Assembly (NCBI RefSeq): GCF_014803385.1
Contig: NZ_JACYFC010000002.1
Coordinates: 310,001-374,000, forward strand
Length of the DNA: 64,000 nucleotides
Source: Marinomonas colpomeniae
GTDB lineage: Bacteria > Pseudomonadota > Gammaproteobacteria > Pseudomonadales > Marinomonadaceae
Direction of reading: 5' to 3'
Positions within the stretch are counted from its first letter, which is position 1; each line of letters begins with the position of its first letter. Made by a program: the position numbers and the translations under genes. The notes under the pieces were generated by a model. It was not told where the DNA came from. It saw only the letters and a list, made by a program, of their open reading frames with translations, and made no database searches. Of the stretch, positions 29,022 to 38,377 are shown in pieces.

Positions 29022-29699
29022 TCAATTAAGAATAGATTTAAGGTGACCCGTACCAAGTTGCTGCATTTGCTGCTCTACCCAGATAACTCTTTGACGAAGA
29101 TAAAAGGTTAAGTCATTAGGGTTTCGGGTTCGAGGGCTGGGCAGCATGATGGCTAATTTCGCGGCTTGGTTTTTGGATAAGCGACTGGCAGAGCGATTAA
29201 AGTAATGCTGACTCGCGGCTTCGACTCCATAAATACCTTGGCCAAATTCTGCCACGTTCAAATACACTTCCAAGATACGCTTTTTACCCCAAACGCCTTC
29301 AAGACCAAGTGCCAGCATGGCTTCCATCCCTTTGCGTGTAAAGCTTCGCCCTGACCATAGAAAGAGATTTTTCGCGGTTTGTTGCGTAATAGTACTCGCG
29401 CCACGAAGGCCATCACCATCGTTGTATTGTTCAAGGGCTTTGCGAATAGAAGCGAAATCGAGGCCGATATGTGATGGAAAACGCTGATCTTCTGAAGCGA
29501 CCACCGCCAAGGCCATATGAGACGGTATTTTATCGATACTGATCCACTTTTGGGTAACAGGATAAGGGCTCTGCAACATAAACGCCGTAGTCGGTAAGGG
29601 CACAAACCGAAATAACAGTAAAACCAGCACCAATAGCAACGCAGCGCGCCACGTGATAAGCCATATCCAACCGAAAATACTTCGTTTACGCTTTGCCAT
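29022..29699 (-). CDS. mtgA: Monofunctional biosynthetic peptidoglycan transglycosylase MtgA
   Basis: 225 aa. One N-terminal membrane anchor (residues 12-30) is followed by a glycosyltransferase family 51 domain: ASEDQRFPSHIGLD with the catalytic Glu near residue 69, GASTITQQTAKNLFL near 99, RKGMEAMLALGLE and KKRILEVYLNVAEFGQGIYG. There is no transpeptidase domain, which defines MtgA. It polymerises lipid II at the outer face of the inner membrane. Confidence 0.95.
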   Translation of the reverse strand: MAKRKRSIFGWIWLITWRAALLLVLVLLLFRFVPLPTTAFMLQSPYPVTQKWISIDKIPSHMALAVVASEDQRFPSHIGLDFASIRKALEQYNDGDGLRGASTITQQTAKNLFLWSGRSFTRKGMEAMLALGLEGVWGKKRILEVYLNVAEFGQGIYGVEAASQHYFNRSASRLSKNQAAKLAIMLPSPRTRNPNDLTFYLRQRVIWVEQQMQQLGTGHLKSILN

Positions 29700-30216
29700 T
29701 TAATGTCTCTTGTTGGGTTGAACTAAGTTTTTCAGCCTGTGAGGGTCAAGAGTAGCAAAAAATAGGGCGTACCACTTAGAAATAATATCTCTGTTAGTTC
29801 CAATTTACTTAAAGGCTTAATATGCCTGCGATTTTTAATCCTTTAATGTGCTAACCACCTTAAAAACTTGCAAGATCTTAATATAGCAATAGGGTTTAAT
29901 TTTTTAAGAAGAACATTAGGTTACCTCTATATCTTGGTGAGTTTTGACGAAGAGAATTTAGAAAGGCGATTCTTCAATTAAGACTGCTGTAATCGGCGCT
30001 TTGCTCTCTGAACTAAGACTGTATTTCTGTTGTTATGTTATAGTCACGCCAGTCATGCTGGGGCTTTGGTTACAAAGTAGAACATCTCGTTACTTGAGAG
30101 CTTATCTCTAAGTCGCTAATCTTTTACGTCTAGTTTTGGGCATTAATAATACATGCATAGCATGAGTCGTCATTGTTCTTTTCTTTTAATCATTATTTAT
30201 ACGCAAGATACTCAAC
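29700..30216. other. Long intergenic region without recognised gene
   Basis: 517 bp, AT-rich. Two imperfect copies of a TAAGACTG(C)TGTA element lie near 29980 and 30016, and there is a small hairpin CTTTG-GTTA-CAAAG near 30066. I see no open frame with a ribosome site and no known RNA. A small RNA cannot be excluded. Confidence 0.4.
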
Positions 30217-31941
30217 ATGGCTAAACTCTCTCTTAGATCTGCTCTTATTCTTCCTTATGTCGCGCTTATTATTTGTTTGGCGCTCGCTATTGGTCTGCTT
30301 TCTTATAATGCCGGCAGCCATGCCGTTCAAACTGTGTCTAATCATTTATTAAAAGAAACGGTAAGCCGTTTAAGCCAAGCCATAGACCGACATGTAGTTG
30401 GCTCTGTTGCAACACTCGAAACCGCGTTTCCAGAAGGAATACCTGTTCAAAAAGACATCCGTAATGAATTTGAAGCTATCCGTACTCGATTGTGGACGGC
30501 TTCTTCCTTGTATTTAGACCCTAATAACTATGTTTATTATGGAAATGTCGCAGGCCAAGGAATAGGGCTGTATCGAGATTCGATTAGCTCAGGAGAGTTG
30601 AGGGTTAAGTTTGAGCCAAACGAACACCGAACCTTTTACAAAGTCGATGGCATTAATGGTGAACCTCAATTCTCTTCAGTCGAAGAGAAGAATTTTGATC
30701 CTCGAATAAGACCATGGTTTCAAGCAGGTTGGGAAAATGTAGATGACATTTGGACATCTGTTTATATCGATTTTAAAACACAGCATTTGGTTGCTACACG
30801 AGCTCGTCGTATTGAAAGTGAGTATGAAGAGTTTGAAGGCGTTGTTGCGACTGATATGTCCTTAAGGTCATTAAATGACTTTATCGGTAACCTTAATATT
30901 TCCGAAAATGCGATTGCCTTTATTGTAGAGTCTAACGGTATGCTTATCGCTTCGTCGCATAGCTCTAATATTAGACAAGACGAAAATGGGGCTAATATAA
31001 GGGTACCCGCCGAGGAAAGTGAAAACGTATTACTCTCAGAAGTTTATTCGAAAATAATGCCTTTCATTTCAGGTGAGATGGAGAACCTCAAGCCTGAGTC
31101 TTTTAGCTTCACTAATGAGCAAAATAGAGAGATTCATGTTGCCTATAATAAGTTTGAAGATGAAGCCGGCTTAAAGTGGATAAATGTCGTGGCAATACCG
31201 AGTGAAGATTTTATGGAAGGCATCAAAAACAATGTCATTCAGACATTATTTCTGGGTGTTTTAGCAACAGCGTTTGTGTCTATTATAGGACTTATTACAC
31301 TGCAGTGGGTGACGAAGGATCTTAAGCTTTTGTCGAATGCAGTAAACAGAGTTGGAAGTGGTTTCCTTGAAGAACCTATTAATATTCAAAGGAAGGATGA
31401 GATAGGTGATCTCGCTAAGAATTTCTCTGCCATGCAAAAAAGGTTACATACAGATTATCTAACAGGCTTACCTAATCGATATGCTTTTGAACAACACATA
31501 AAAGCGACTATTGGCGAATGCGATGCAGCAGAAACCATTACTCCGTTTACTGTTTTGTTTTTTGATCTCAATAATTTTAAAACAATAAATGATGTATATG
31601 GTCACGATGTAGGTGATCAGACGTTGCGAGAGTTTGCGTTAAGGCTTAACAATAATATGCCCCCGAATGGCTTGGCAGCAAGGTTCGCGGGGGATGAATT
31701 TGTCGTTATGATTAATAATGTAGAAAACAAAAAAGATTTAGAACCTATTCTTCTGAAAATTGAAAAAGCGCTGTCAGAACCTCTTATATTATCTGATGAG
31801 TTAGAACTCACTTTAAGTGCTGCAATCGGAGCTGCCCATTACCCTAAAAATGGTGTTAACGTTGAACAGTTGCTTATTGTAGCAGACCAAAAAATGTACA
31901 TTAATAAAGCTGAAATTAAAAAGAATGACAGTATTTCTTAG
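30217..31941 (+). CDS. Membrane GGDEF protein with Cache sensor and AGDEF active-site variant
   Basis: 574 aa. Membrane helices near residues 10-30 and 340-362 bracket a double-Cache-type periplasmic domain (DPRIRPWFQAGW near residue 164 is typical). A HAMP-like segment precedes the GGDEF domain (about 410-570). The signature reads RFAGDEFVVMI, so the first Gly is Ala; AGDEF is active in some characterised cyclases, and the surrounding DLNNFKTINDVYGHDVGDQ metal and GTP residues are intact. There is no RxxD inhibitory site. Confidence 0.88.
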   Translation: MAKLSLRSALILPYVALIICLALAIGLLSYNAGSHAVQTVSNHLLKETVSRLSQAIDRHVVGSVATLETAFPEGIPVQKDIRNEFEAIRTRLWTASSLYLDPNNYVYYGNVAGQGIGLYRDSISSGELRVKFEPNEHRTFYKVDGINGEPQFSSVEEKNFDPRIRPWFQAGWENVDDIWTSVYIDFKTQHLVATRARRIESEYEEFEGVVATDMSLRSLNDFIGNLNISENAIAFIVESNGMLIASSHSSNIRQDENGANIRVPAEESENVLLSEVYSKIMPFISGEMENLKPESFSFTNEQNREIHVAYNKFEDEAGLKWINVVAIPSEDFMEGIKNNVIQTLFLGVLATAFVSIIGLITLQWVTKDLKLLSNAVNRVGSGFLEEPINIQRKDEIGDLAKNFSAMQKRLHTDYLTGLPNRYAFEQHIKATIGECDAAETITPFTVLFFDLNNFKTINDVYGHDVGDQTLREFALRLNNNMPPNGLAARFAGDEFVVMINNVENKKDLEPILLKIEKALSEPLILSDELELTLSAAIGAAHYPKNGVNVEQLLIVADQKMYINKAEIKKNDSIS

Positions 31942-31989
31942 CTTTAAGTGAAAGCATAAAAACGGATAATCTGTCTGTTAGCACACAAT

Positions 31990-32022
31990 AAAAAAGGCCT
32001 TTGAGTAATCAAGGGCCTTTTA
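31990..32022. terminator. Rho-independent terminator after the AGDEF cyclase gene
   Basis: AAAAAGGCCTTTG and CAAGGGCCTTTT form a hairpin with one wobble around AGTAAT, flanked by A and T tracts. Confidence 0.85.
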
Positions 32023-32191
32023 GTATTTCTAGGTTAAAACGATTAAGCCCCTCCAATTATTTTCCTTTCTGAGCATTGTTATCGTTGTTATGTTTGATAC
32101 AGTGAAACAAGGTGAACACAAAATACCCTTTGGTATGAATGTATTTACGTTAACGCATTTTTAGGTTTTAGAAGGTTGAAGGACGCATATT

Positions 32192-33148
32192 ATGGCAAAC
32201 GATCAATATTTACAGGTAGCTATAGCTCAAATATCGCCGGTTTGGCTAAATCGAGATAAAACGATAGATAAAATTTTAGCTGCCATATCAGAAGCGGCGA
32301 ATAAAGGCGCGGAACTCGTAACCTTTGGTGAAACCCTTCTTCCTGGTTATCCATTTTGGATCGAGTTAACCAACGGCGCGGAATTTAACTCAACTAGACA
32401 AAAAGAAATTCACGCTCATTATTTAAGACAAGCCGTGAACATTGAAGAAGGCCATTTACAGCCTATTTGTGACCTAGCAAAACAAAGAAGTATTGCCGTT
32501 ATTGTTGGCGTCGCTGAAAGAGCGACTGACCGAGGTGGCCATAGTGTTTATTGTTCATTGGTGTACATCGATAAAGATGGCTTGATTCAAAATGTCCATC
32601 GTAAATTAATGCCAACCTACGAAGAAAGACTCACTTGGGCATCTGGCGATGGACACGGTTTAAGAACCTTCCCAGTTGGCCCTTTTACCATGGGAGCGCT
32701 GAATTGCTGGGAAAACTGGATGCCGCTGGCTCGCGCTGCATTGTACGGGCAAGGTGAGAATTTACATGTAGCGATATGGCCGGGCGGAGAACATAACACA
32801 CACGACATTACTCGCTTTATCGCAAAAGAAAGTCGCAGTTATGTGATCTCGGCTTCGGGTTTAATGAGAGCGGAAGACTTCCCTGCTGATACGCCTTATT
32901 TAGAGGAAATATTAGAGCATGCCAAGCCAATGTTGGCTAACGGAGCATCCTGCATTGCCGGACCAGATGGTGAATGGCTAGTGGAACCTCAAATTGGAAA
33001 AGAGGGCATTTACCTCGCCACACTAGACTTTAATACCGTGCTAGAAGAGCGACACAGTTTTGACCCGGTAGGCCATTACTCTAGACCTGACGTCACGCAA
33101 CTGCACATCAATCGCGAAAGACAAAGCACGATCAAAATCAAAGATTGA
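32192..33148 (+). CDS. Nitrilase-family carbon-nitrogen hydrolase
   Basis: 318 aa. The Glu-Lys-Cys catalytic triad is visible: E in FGETLLPGYPFWIE near residue 48, K in HRKLMPTYEERLTW near residue 131, and C in LNCWENWMPLARAAL near residue 165. The CWENWMP context is typical of true nitrilases and cyanide-degrading relatives rather than amidases. It should hydrolyse organic nitriles to acids plus ammonia; the preferred substrate is unknown. AAGGAC precedes the ATG. It is the last plus-strand gene before the accessory island. Confidence 0.92.
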   Translation: MANDQYLQVAIAQISPVWLNRDKTIDKILAAISEAANKGAELVTFGETLLPGYPFWIELTNGAEFNSTRQKEIHAHYLRQAVNIEEGHLQPICDLAKQRSIAVIVGVAERATDRGGHSVYCSLVYIDKDGLIQNVHRKLMPTYEERLTWASGDGHGLRTFPVGPFTMGALNCWENWMPLARAALYGQGENLHVAIWPGGEHNTHDITRFIAKESRSYVISASGLMRAEDFPADTPYLEEILEHAKPMLANGASCIAGPDGEWLVEPQIGKEGIYLATLDFNTVLEERHSFDPVGHYSRPDVTQLHINRERQSTIKIKD

Positions 33149-33196
33149 TTTATTTATTGTCAGAAAAGACTGCTTAGAAATAACTTTCTAACATAC

Positions 33197-33337
33197 TCAT
33201 TTTGCTCTTTGTCGTTGACAGCGCTCAGAGCAAAATTTTACCTGCGGCCAATCGCGCTCCCACTTCTTACGCCACGTAAACGGACGCTGACAAACAGGAC
33301 AAATCTTTTCGGGTAAATTTGGTTTTTTATGAGCCAT
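33197..33337 (-). CDS. DUF2256 domain mini-protein
   Basis: A short gene of 46 codons. The product starts [20 protein letters not shown] and continues with a Trp-rich segment and a second CxxxC pair (KFCSERCQ), the hallmark of DUF2256 zinc-ribbon-like proteins. Function unknown; members are widespread in marine bacteria. It marks the last ordinary gene before the island on this side. Confidence 0.85.
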   Translation of the reverse strand: MAHKKPNLPEKICPVCQRPFTWRKKWERDWPQVKFCSERCQRQRAK

Positions 33338-33502
33338 AAAAGCAATACGGAAATCATGGTTGATTGGATCTTAAACTCAAAAAAAACAGCTTATGTTATT
33401 AGGTTATCGCTAAGAGGATGGCACAGTGACATTAGAACTGATTGCACTTGGCTCACACGAGAACGTTTATAAAAATGTTAAAAACCTAATATAAAGCTAA
33501 TC

Positions 33503-33542
33503 AGGCGGCAACCGACTTAAATATTTTAAGGGGCTGACGCCT
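33503..33542 (-). terminator. Long imperfect hairpin downstream of the ROCO gene
   Basis: On the minus strand AGGCG, CA, CC and CTTAAA pair with TTTAAG, GG, TG and CGCCT, interrupted by single-base mismatches, starting about 15 bp after the ROCO stop. The T tract is poor, so it is a weak terminator or another structured element. Confidence 0.4.
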
Positions 33543-33557
33543 TATTACCATAAATAA

Positions 33558-35573
33558 CTATTTCAAAAAGTTATCAATAGGCGGCTGACTAAATAGCCCA
33601 GCAATCATATTGTAACCATCAATTAATTTGGAAGTGGGGTCTTTTAAACCTTGTACCGAATTCATCAGTTTACCCACTTCTGATGTGCCGTTTTTGATGT
33701 TATTAATGATGCCGTTTAGGCGGCTGAGTTTTCCCTTCTCCGCCTTATCCGACTCACTAATTTGATCGACTAACTTCTCAGCTTGCTCAATTTCCGCAGT
33801 GGCTTTTGGATGAGTATTAAGCTGATCTTTCATCTCATCTAGAAAACCACTTATGTCAAAGCAATGCTGATTCTTCTGTTCGATATTGATTGATATGTTG
33901 TTTGTGTTAGTTGCTTGAGAGGAAGCCTGAGCTTGAATATGATTATGAACCTCTACTCTAGGGGCAGAGTGGACTTTTTCAAGACCTTTGACTAGTTGAA
34001 TAAGAATCTGTAATTCATCTTTTGAGGGCTCTATCTTTTGAAGAGAGTTTTGTTTCATCAAAGTAGTCACATCAAACTCTTCAGATGATTCCATTTCCGT
34101 TTCACGGTGTTCTAGTTCTTTAAGACTTGGCTCATAGCTTGTGGGTACTATATCTTCAATTAACTTAGATATTAAAATATCATAACCAGATTTTCCACAT
34201 TCTACGGTGCTTTTGCCTTTGGTTAGATTGTTTTCCAATCGATCTAAAGGGTAGTATTGAGGCTTTTCTGAAACAACACAGTGTTCACATATACATGGGA
34301 TTTTTTCTTCCACTTCGCCTTCCAAAGACTTAGATAAATCCCGATTCAGTTTTTGGATTTCTGCTCTAAACTTTAATAAAGCATTACGTCTTTGATGTTC
34401 TGCTCCGTATACACGTATCCGAATAACACCATTAACCTTATCTATCTCATCTTCCATCAATACTTCGACAGCGCAGTTCCCTTCATTAAACAGCACGCCA
34501 CTTCGCCAAACATATTGATTATCTGCATTGTCTTTGGCTATGTCAGAAAAGTGGCGAATGATGAGGCGAGCAAACAAGCCTTTAGGTAAAAATCGATATT
34601 CAAATTCATATTGTAAGGGTTGGCTTTGTGTTTTGGGGTGGTTTTCAATATCAAGGCGATTTGGTGTTTCAGGTAAAAGCATAGGCACAACATAATGGCC
34701 TTCTTTTTCATTAATCGGATAACAAATCTCAAAATGGTCTTTGGTTAATAATGTGAGTAAATGTCCTTTTTGAGCAGGATTATAGAGAGTGTCGTCTAAT
34801 AAATCGAAGAAAAACGATTCTTCGAACACTCCATATTTTTTAACCACATCATGCTTAAGTACTTGATAGAGCGGATTAACCGCCCATTCAGGATCGATAA
34901 TGATAAAGTCTCTTAAGCTGGACAAATCATTCTCAAAATAAATAATAACCCCCATCCAATTTAAGTATTTAGCTAATGGCTCTACTTCTGAACTGGCTAG
35001 CCCATATTCAGAGCAAATATTTGTAAGCTCGTTAAATCCTAAATCATGACGACCGCTTTCCCGTAAGTGTTCTATATGCTGTTTTACATCTAGCCATGCT
35101 TTATCTACCTTTTCTTTAAGAAATGGCAGAGTGGTAAGAGACTGTTGAATAGCATGTTGTAACACTGAAAACTTACTAACATCACCATCCGCTAAGTTTG
35201 CATGGAAGTTTTCGATTCCAAAGTCTGGAAATTTTTTATGATATTCGCTTTCATTAAAGTTAGTTACCGAGGCGTTTTCTTTATCGTGTAAGAAGACGAT
35301 CAATTTACTGTCTTTTTTACCTAAGAAATTAATAATACGAAGCCAATAATCGAAGTTGGTTTTTTGGGCGCGGTTGTCTGCTACCACAACATAAACGGCT
35401 CGCTCTGTTAAGAAGAACTTATGGGTGGCGTATTGGATTTCTTGTCCACCGAAGTCCCAAATATTGGCAGTGAAAGGTGTTGATTTGCCATTATCAAAAG
35501 GCCATTGAGCGATATTGATACCTTCTGTGGTGGATTCTGTATTCTGTATTCGGTATGGGAATATGCGTTGCAT
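33558..35573 (-). pseudogene. ROCO protein, C-terminal part (Roc G3 onward, COR, coiled coil), frameshifted from the LRR half
   Basis: A 671-codon frame that begins out of frame with the LRR half. It carries the rest of the Roc GTPase (G3 DFGGQE, then a G4-like LIVFLHDKE), a COR dimerisation domain with the typical FIIIDPEWAVNPLYQVL and HYVVPMLLP segments, a Cys/His patch (CICEHCVV) and a coiled-coil C-terminus. Removing 7 bp (one copy of ATTCTGT at 35534-35547) fuses it exactly to the upstream frame, giving a 1169-aa LRR-Roc-COR protein and restoring the family pattern PNTESTTEGI. As it stands, the P-loop and G3 are on different frames, so no complete GTPase is made. Bacterial ROCO proteins are poorly characterised; a defence role is conjecture from context. 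Confidence 0.85.
35534..35550. repeat. 7-bp tandem duplication (ATTCTGT x2 plus partial) causing the ROCO frameshift
   Basis: ATTCTGT occurs at 35534-35540 and 35541-35547, followed by ATT. Read on the minus strand this is AATACAG twice. Deleting one copy joins the two ROCO frames without any other change. Confidence 0.9.
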
Positions 35574-35792
35574 CGGTTAATTTCCTCATTAAAGAGGTTT
35601 TACCTGATGCGGGTTCACCAACGATCAGTAATTTGGCTTCGTTAATAAAGATACGATCTGCAGATCGTTGAAATAAGCGTTTAAGTGCTTCAACATTAGT
35701 AATGCTTAGTGCATCGACGTCTTCTCCTAGTCCATTGCCCGATAAATTCATGTATTTTAAATTAGGTAAATTTGGCCAGACAGTGGGCCAGA

Positions 35793-36603
35793 TAGACAAT
35801 TGATTGTCTCCGAGAAAAAGGACTTTTAACTGCTCAGGCAATTCACTCGGCCAGTCAGACAATTGGTTACTATCGAGATCAAGGCGCTGTAACTGTACAG
35901 GTAATTCGCTCGGCCAGTCAGACAATTGGTTACTATCGAGATTAAGGCGCTGTAACTGTACAGGCCATTCGCTCGGCCAGTCAGACAATTGGTTATTATC
36001 GAGATGAAGGCGTTGTAGCTGCTCAGGCCATTCGCTCGGCCAGTCAGACAATTGGTTATGATTAAGTTGAAGAGTTTGCAGCGGCTCAAGCCATTCGCTT
36101 GGCCAGTCAGACAATTGGTTACTATCGAGATCAAGGCGCTGTAACTGTACAGGCCATTGGCTTGGCCAGTCAGACAATTGGTTACTATCGAGATCAAGGC
36201 GCTGTAACTGTACAGGCCATTCGCTCGGCCAGTCAGACAATTGGTTATTATCGAGATGAAGGCGTTGTAGCTGCTCAGGCCATTCGATCGGCCAGTCAGA
36301 CAATTGGTTATGATTAAGTTGAAGAGTTTGCAGCTGCTCAGGCCATTTGCTTGGCCAGTCAGATAATTGGTTATTGTTGAGACTAAAATGTTGTAATTGC
36401 TCAGGCCATTTGCTCGGCCAGTCAGACAATTGGTTATCATTGAGACTAAAGTGTTGTAATAGTTCAGGCCATTTGCTTGGCCAGTCAGATAATTGGTTAT
36501 TGTTGAGACTAAAATGTTGTAATTGCTCAGGCCATTTGCTCGGCCAGTCAGACAATTGGCTATCATTGAGACTAAAGTGTTGTAATTGCTCAGGCCATTC
36601 GCT
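35793..36603 (-). repeat. 63-bp LRR-coding tandem repeat array with higher-order duplications
   Basis: About thirteen units of 63 bp encode the LRR repeats, marked by the near-invariant CAGTCAGACAATTGGTTA on the plus strand. A four-unit block (TLQLNHNQ, RLHLDNNQ, RLDLDSNQ or RLNLDSNQ, RLDLDSNQ) occurs twice in succession, and a two-unit HFSLN block is also duplicated. Because 63 is divisible by 3, several other frames stay open here; these are shadows. Confidence 0.9.
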
Positions 36604-37074
36604 CGGCCAATGTGTGATATTACAGTCATTCATTGAGAGTGTTTTTAGAGAAGCGAAAAATGGAAAAGTAGTAATGTCAGAGAAATACTCTTTATCTTCA
36701 GGGAGTAACGTAAACCCAACAATATTACAATTTTCTAAACCCTCTTTCGTATTTAGCCATTGTGTACTGTCTATCGATACATTGAGCGATAAAGAAGGAT
36801 CTACTTCTTCTAGTGGGTTGCCTGTGATGTCTATATTTTCAACAGAGGAAAGGCAATTCAACCAAGAAGGTAAAGCGGAAATCTTGTTGTCAGATAAATT
36901 AATGGAACGAAAAGTTTGAATGTCTGCTAAGCATTGTGGCACTTCATTAAGTTGATCATCAATAAAAGAAAATGATCTTAAGTCTAGGTGGCTTTCATTG
37001 TTTTTTAATGCATTTTCCAGTTGTGTCTTTAGTCTTGGAGGTAGAGGTGCAAGCGATTTAGATAAATCTTCCAT

Positions 37075-37430
37075 GGTTTAATGTCCATTCGTATGTTTTT
37101 ATGAAAATGAGGCGACTTTTTTTATATTACCTATTTTTTTTCACGTCTTATATAGGTTTGCTGGAAAGCGAAAAATTGTTCTGTATTGAGAGTTTTAGTC
37201 AAGTAATGCTGTGTTTGGAGTTTGTTTCTGGTTGCAATGCGTTGATGTCAGTACTAGAATTAATTCTGTAGAAGGGCTTAACATATGACTCATTACTGGA
37301 TTGTCCATATGTTCTCACGCTACCAATGATTCGCCAGTGACATCATTGTTGATGGTTAGATTAAACATTGTTTAGTCACCCTGACCCCAAGTGCTAAAGG
37401 GCTGCCACGAACTATCATTTTCTTTTAAAG
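37075..37430. other. Upstream region of the ROCO gene, no gene recognised
   Basis: AT-rich sequence with T tracts near 37117-37142 that should contain the ROCO promoter. I found no coding frame or known RNA. Confidence 0.4.
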
Positions 37431-37455
37431 AAGAGTGCTTAGGTGCTCTTTTTTT
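37431..37455 (+). terminator. Terminator-like hairpin beyond the first polA fragment
   Basis: AAGAGTGC and GTGCTCTT pair with two wobbles around TTAG and are followed by a T run on the plus strand. On the minus strand it lies just after the polA remnant, in the same relative place as the terminator of the intact polA. Confidence 0.6.
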
Positions 37456-37458
37456 ATG

Positions 37459-37530
37459 TCTGCTTCTAACAATAACGACGCAGCGATTTCAAAGATGAGT
37501 TCATCGTGTACTCGTATGGTTATAATTACC
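37459..37530 (-). pseudogene. polA 3'-end fragment, copy 1 (internally deleted)
   Basis: Directly after the Abi stop codon the minus strand reads as PolA motif C: VHDELIFEIA, then after an apparent 24-codon deletion a sequence like the PolA C-terminus (SLLLEAD, compare PLLVEAG). The segment 37483-37512 matches the intact polA at 29 of 30 positions (41197-41226). It is the most decayed of the three fragments and the farthest from polA. Confidence 0.85.
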
Positions 37531-38181
37531 TTAAATAATCTGATTTGCCAATAATTCAGTAACAGACTGTTTTTTGTTCATCCACTGCTGAGTATGTACG
37601 CAACGCCAATCTAAAGACTGAACTATGAAAGGATAAACATCATGTAAAGTCGCGTTGTTGAAGATAGGCTCATGATGACCACATCTATTTCTAAATTTTC
37701 TTATGATGTAGCAAGCCTCTTTCAGCGCTTTTCTTATGTCTTGTGGAGTCATAGTTGTTGGGGCGTTAGGGAAAGCCTGAGCAATATAGGGTTTCCATAT
37801 TCGGCCATCGTGGCGACGAGTCAGCATGTTTTCAAACCACACAAATTTCATTTCTGGCAGTAACTTTCCAACACCTTGGTAGTCTCTATTAATTGCAGAT
37901 AACAGAGCGCCTTTGTCGGAATCATTTAGTGAATTTTGAAATACCGTATTTGTGGGCCAGTCTTGTCCGTATCGGATAGTGATGGCGTCGGAAATGGCGT
38001 TGCGCATTGCCACTTCATAGATATGTAAAGGGAAGAAGAAACGACTAGAAAGCTCAGCGTTCCATTCATACAACTGCAGCGCTTTTGCACTGCGATCTAT
38101 ACCATCCTCAGCAATGACAGCTTGGCGATACGTAGAGAAGCGTTTTACTGAAAGCGTTTGCTCTATGGCTGTGTGTGACAT
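37531..38181 (-). CDS. Abi-like protein with HEPN motif
   Basis: About 216 aa. Features of the Abi_2 (AbiD/AbiF-like) abortive infection family are visible: SVKRFSTYRQA at the N-terminus, LYEWNAELSSRFFFPLHIYEVAMRNAI near residue 35, and FRNRCGHHEPIF near residue 170, where RNRCGH is the R-x4-H motif of HEPN ribonucleases. The ATG at 38181 is chosen because AAGGA lies at good spacing; the longer ORF would start inside a terminator hairpin at 38289-38320. Family members are toxic RNases in phage defence; this role is inferred. polA fragments sit on both sides. Confidence 0.7.
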   Translation of the reverse strand: MSHTAIEQTLSVKRFSTYRQAVIAEDGIDRSAKALQLYEWNAELSSRFFFPLHIYEVAMRNAISDAITIRYGQDWPTNTVFQNSLNDSDKGALLSAINRDYQGVGKLLPEMKFVWFENMLTRRHDGRIWKPYIAQAFPNAPTTMTPQDIRKALKEACYIIRKFRNRCGHHEPIFNNATLHDVYPFIVQSLDWRCVHTQQWMNKKQSVTELLANQII

Positions 38182-38288
38182 CCTTGATCCTTGAGTCGTC
38201 TTGACGTACCTGTCAATTTCACCTAACATCATTTGTGAGTGCTTTGGATATCCCTGCTTTTGCAGCCCACCAAAGACAAATGAAATAC

Positions 38289-38320
38289 TAAAAAAGCCAT
38301 GCATCTGCATGGTTTTTTTT
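38289..38320 (-). terminator. Terminator of the fic-GNAT unit
   Basis: On the minus strand ACCATGCA and TGCATGGC pair around GA with a T run after it. It lies about 58 bp beyond the displaced polA 3' end and just ahead of the Abi gene. Confidence 0.85.
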
Positions 38321-38377
38321 CATTCTAAAGTAATGTATTTCTCATTACGACAATAAATCCTCTTAATAAAACGGGGC

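Larger units (their letters stand above)
35494..37074 (-). pseudogene. ROCO protein, N-terminal part (LRR array and Roc P-loop), frameshifted
   Basis: 526 codons. Residues 1-165 are an irregular leucine-rich region. Then come about thirteen 21-residue repeats (consensus L-x-L-x-x-N-Q-L-S-D-W-P-S-x-W-P-x-Q-L-Q). A linker leads to the Roc P-loop GEPASGKTSLMRKL near residue 477. The frame then departs from the family after IPNTE and ends in unrelated residues (HHRRYQYRSMAF), because a 7-bp tandem duplication shifts the frame. The start at 37074 is the only sensible one. Possible states are a decayed gene, a reversible phase-variable off form, or a sequencing artefact. Confidence 0.85.

Noticed and set aside
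29978..30030. Imperfect direct repeat suggestive of a small RNA or operator
   Set aside because: The similarity is short and interrupted, with no promoter-terminator pair to define an RNA.
33503..33542. Possible integron attC site
   Set aside because: The hairpin lacks matching R' (GTTRRRY) and R'' (RYYYAAC) core sites, and no integrase or cassette array is nearby.
35793..36603. Regular direct repeats resembling a CRISPR array
   Set aside because: The units are contiguous with no unique spacers, lie inside an LRR coding frame, and no cas genes are present.
35826..36919. Long open frames on both strands over the LRR array (including 267- and 190-codon frames)
   Set aside because: They arise because the 63-bp repeat length is a multiple of three and the unit lacks stops in several frames; their products are low-complexity echoes of the LRR gene.
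38182..38310. N-terminal extension of the Abi-like ORF to 38310
   Set aside because: The extension begins inside a Rho-independent terminator (38289-38320) and has no ribosome site; ATG 38181 is well placed.
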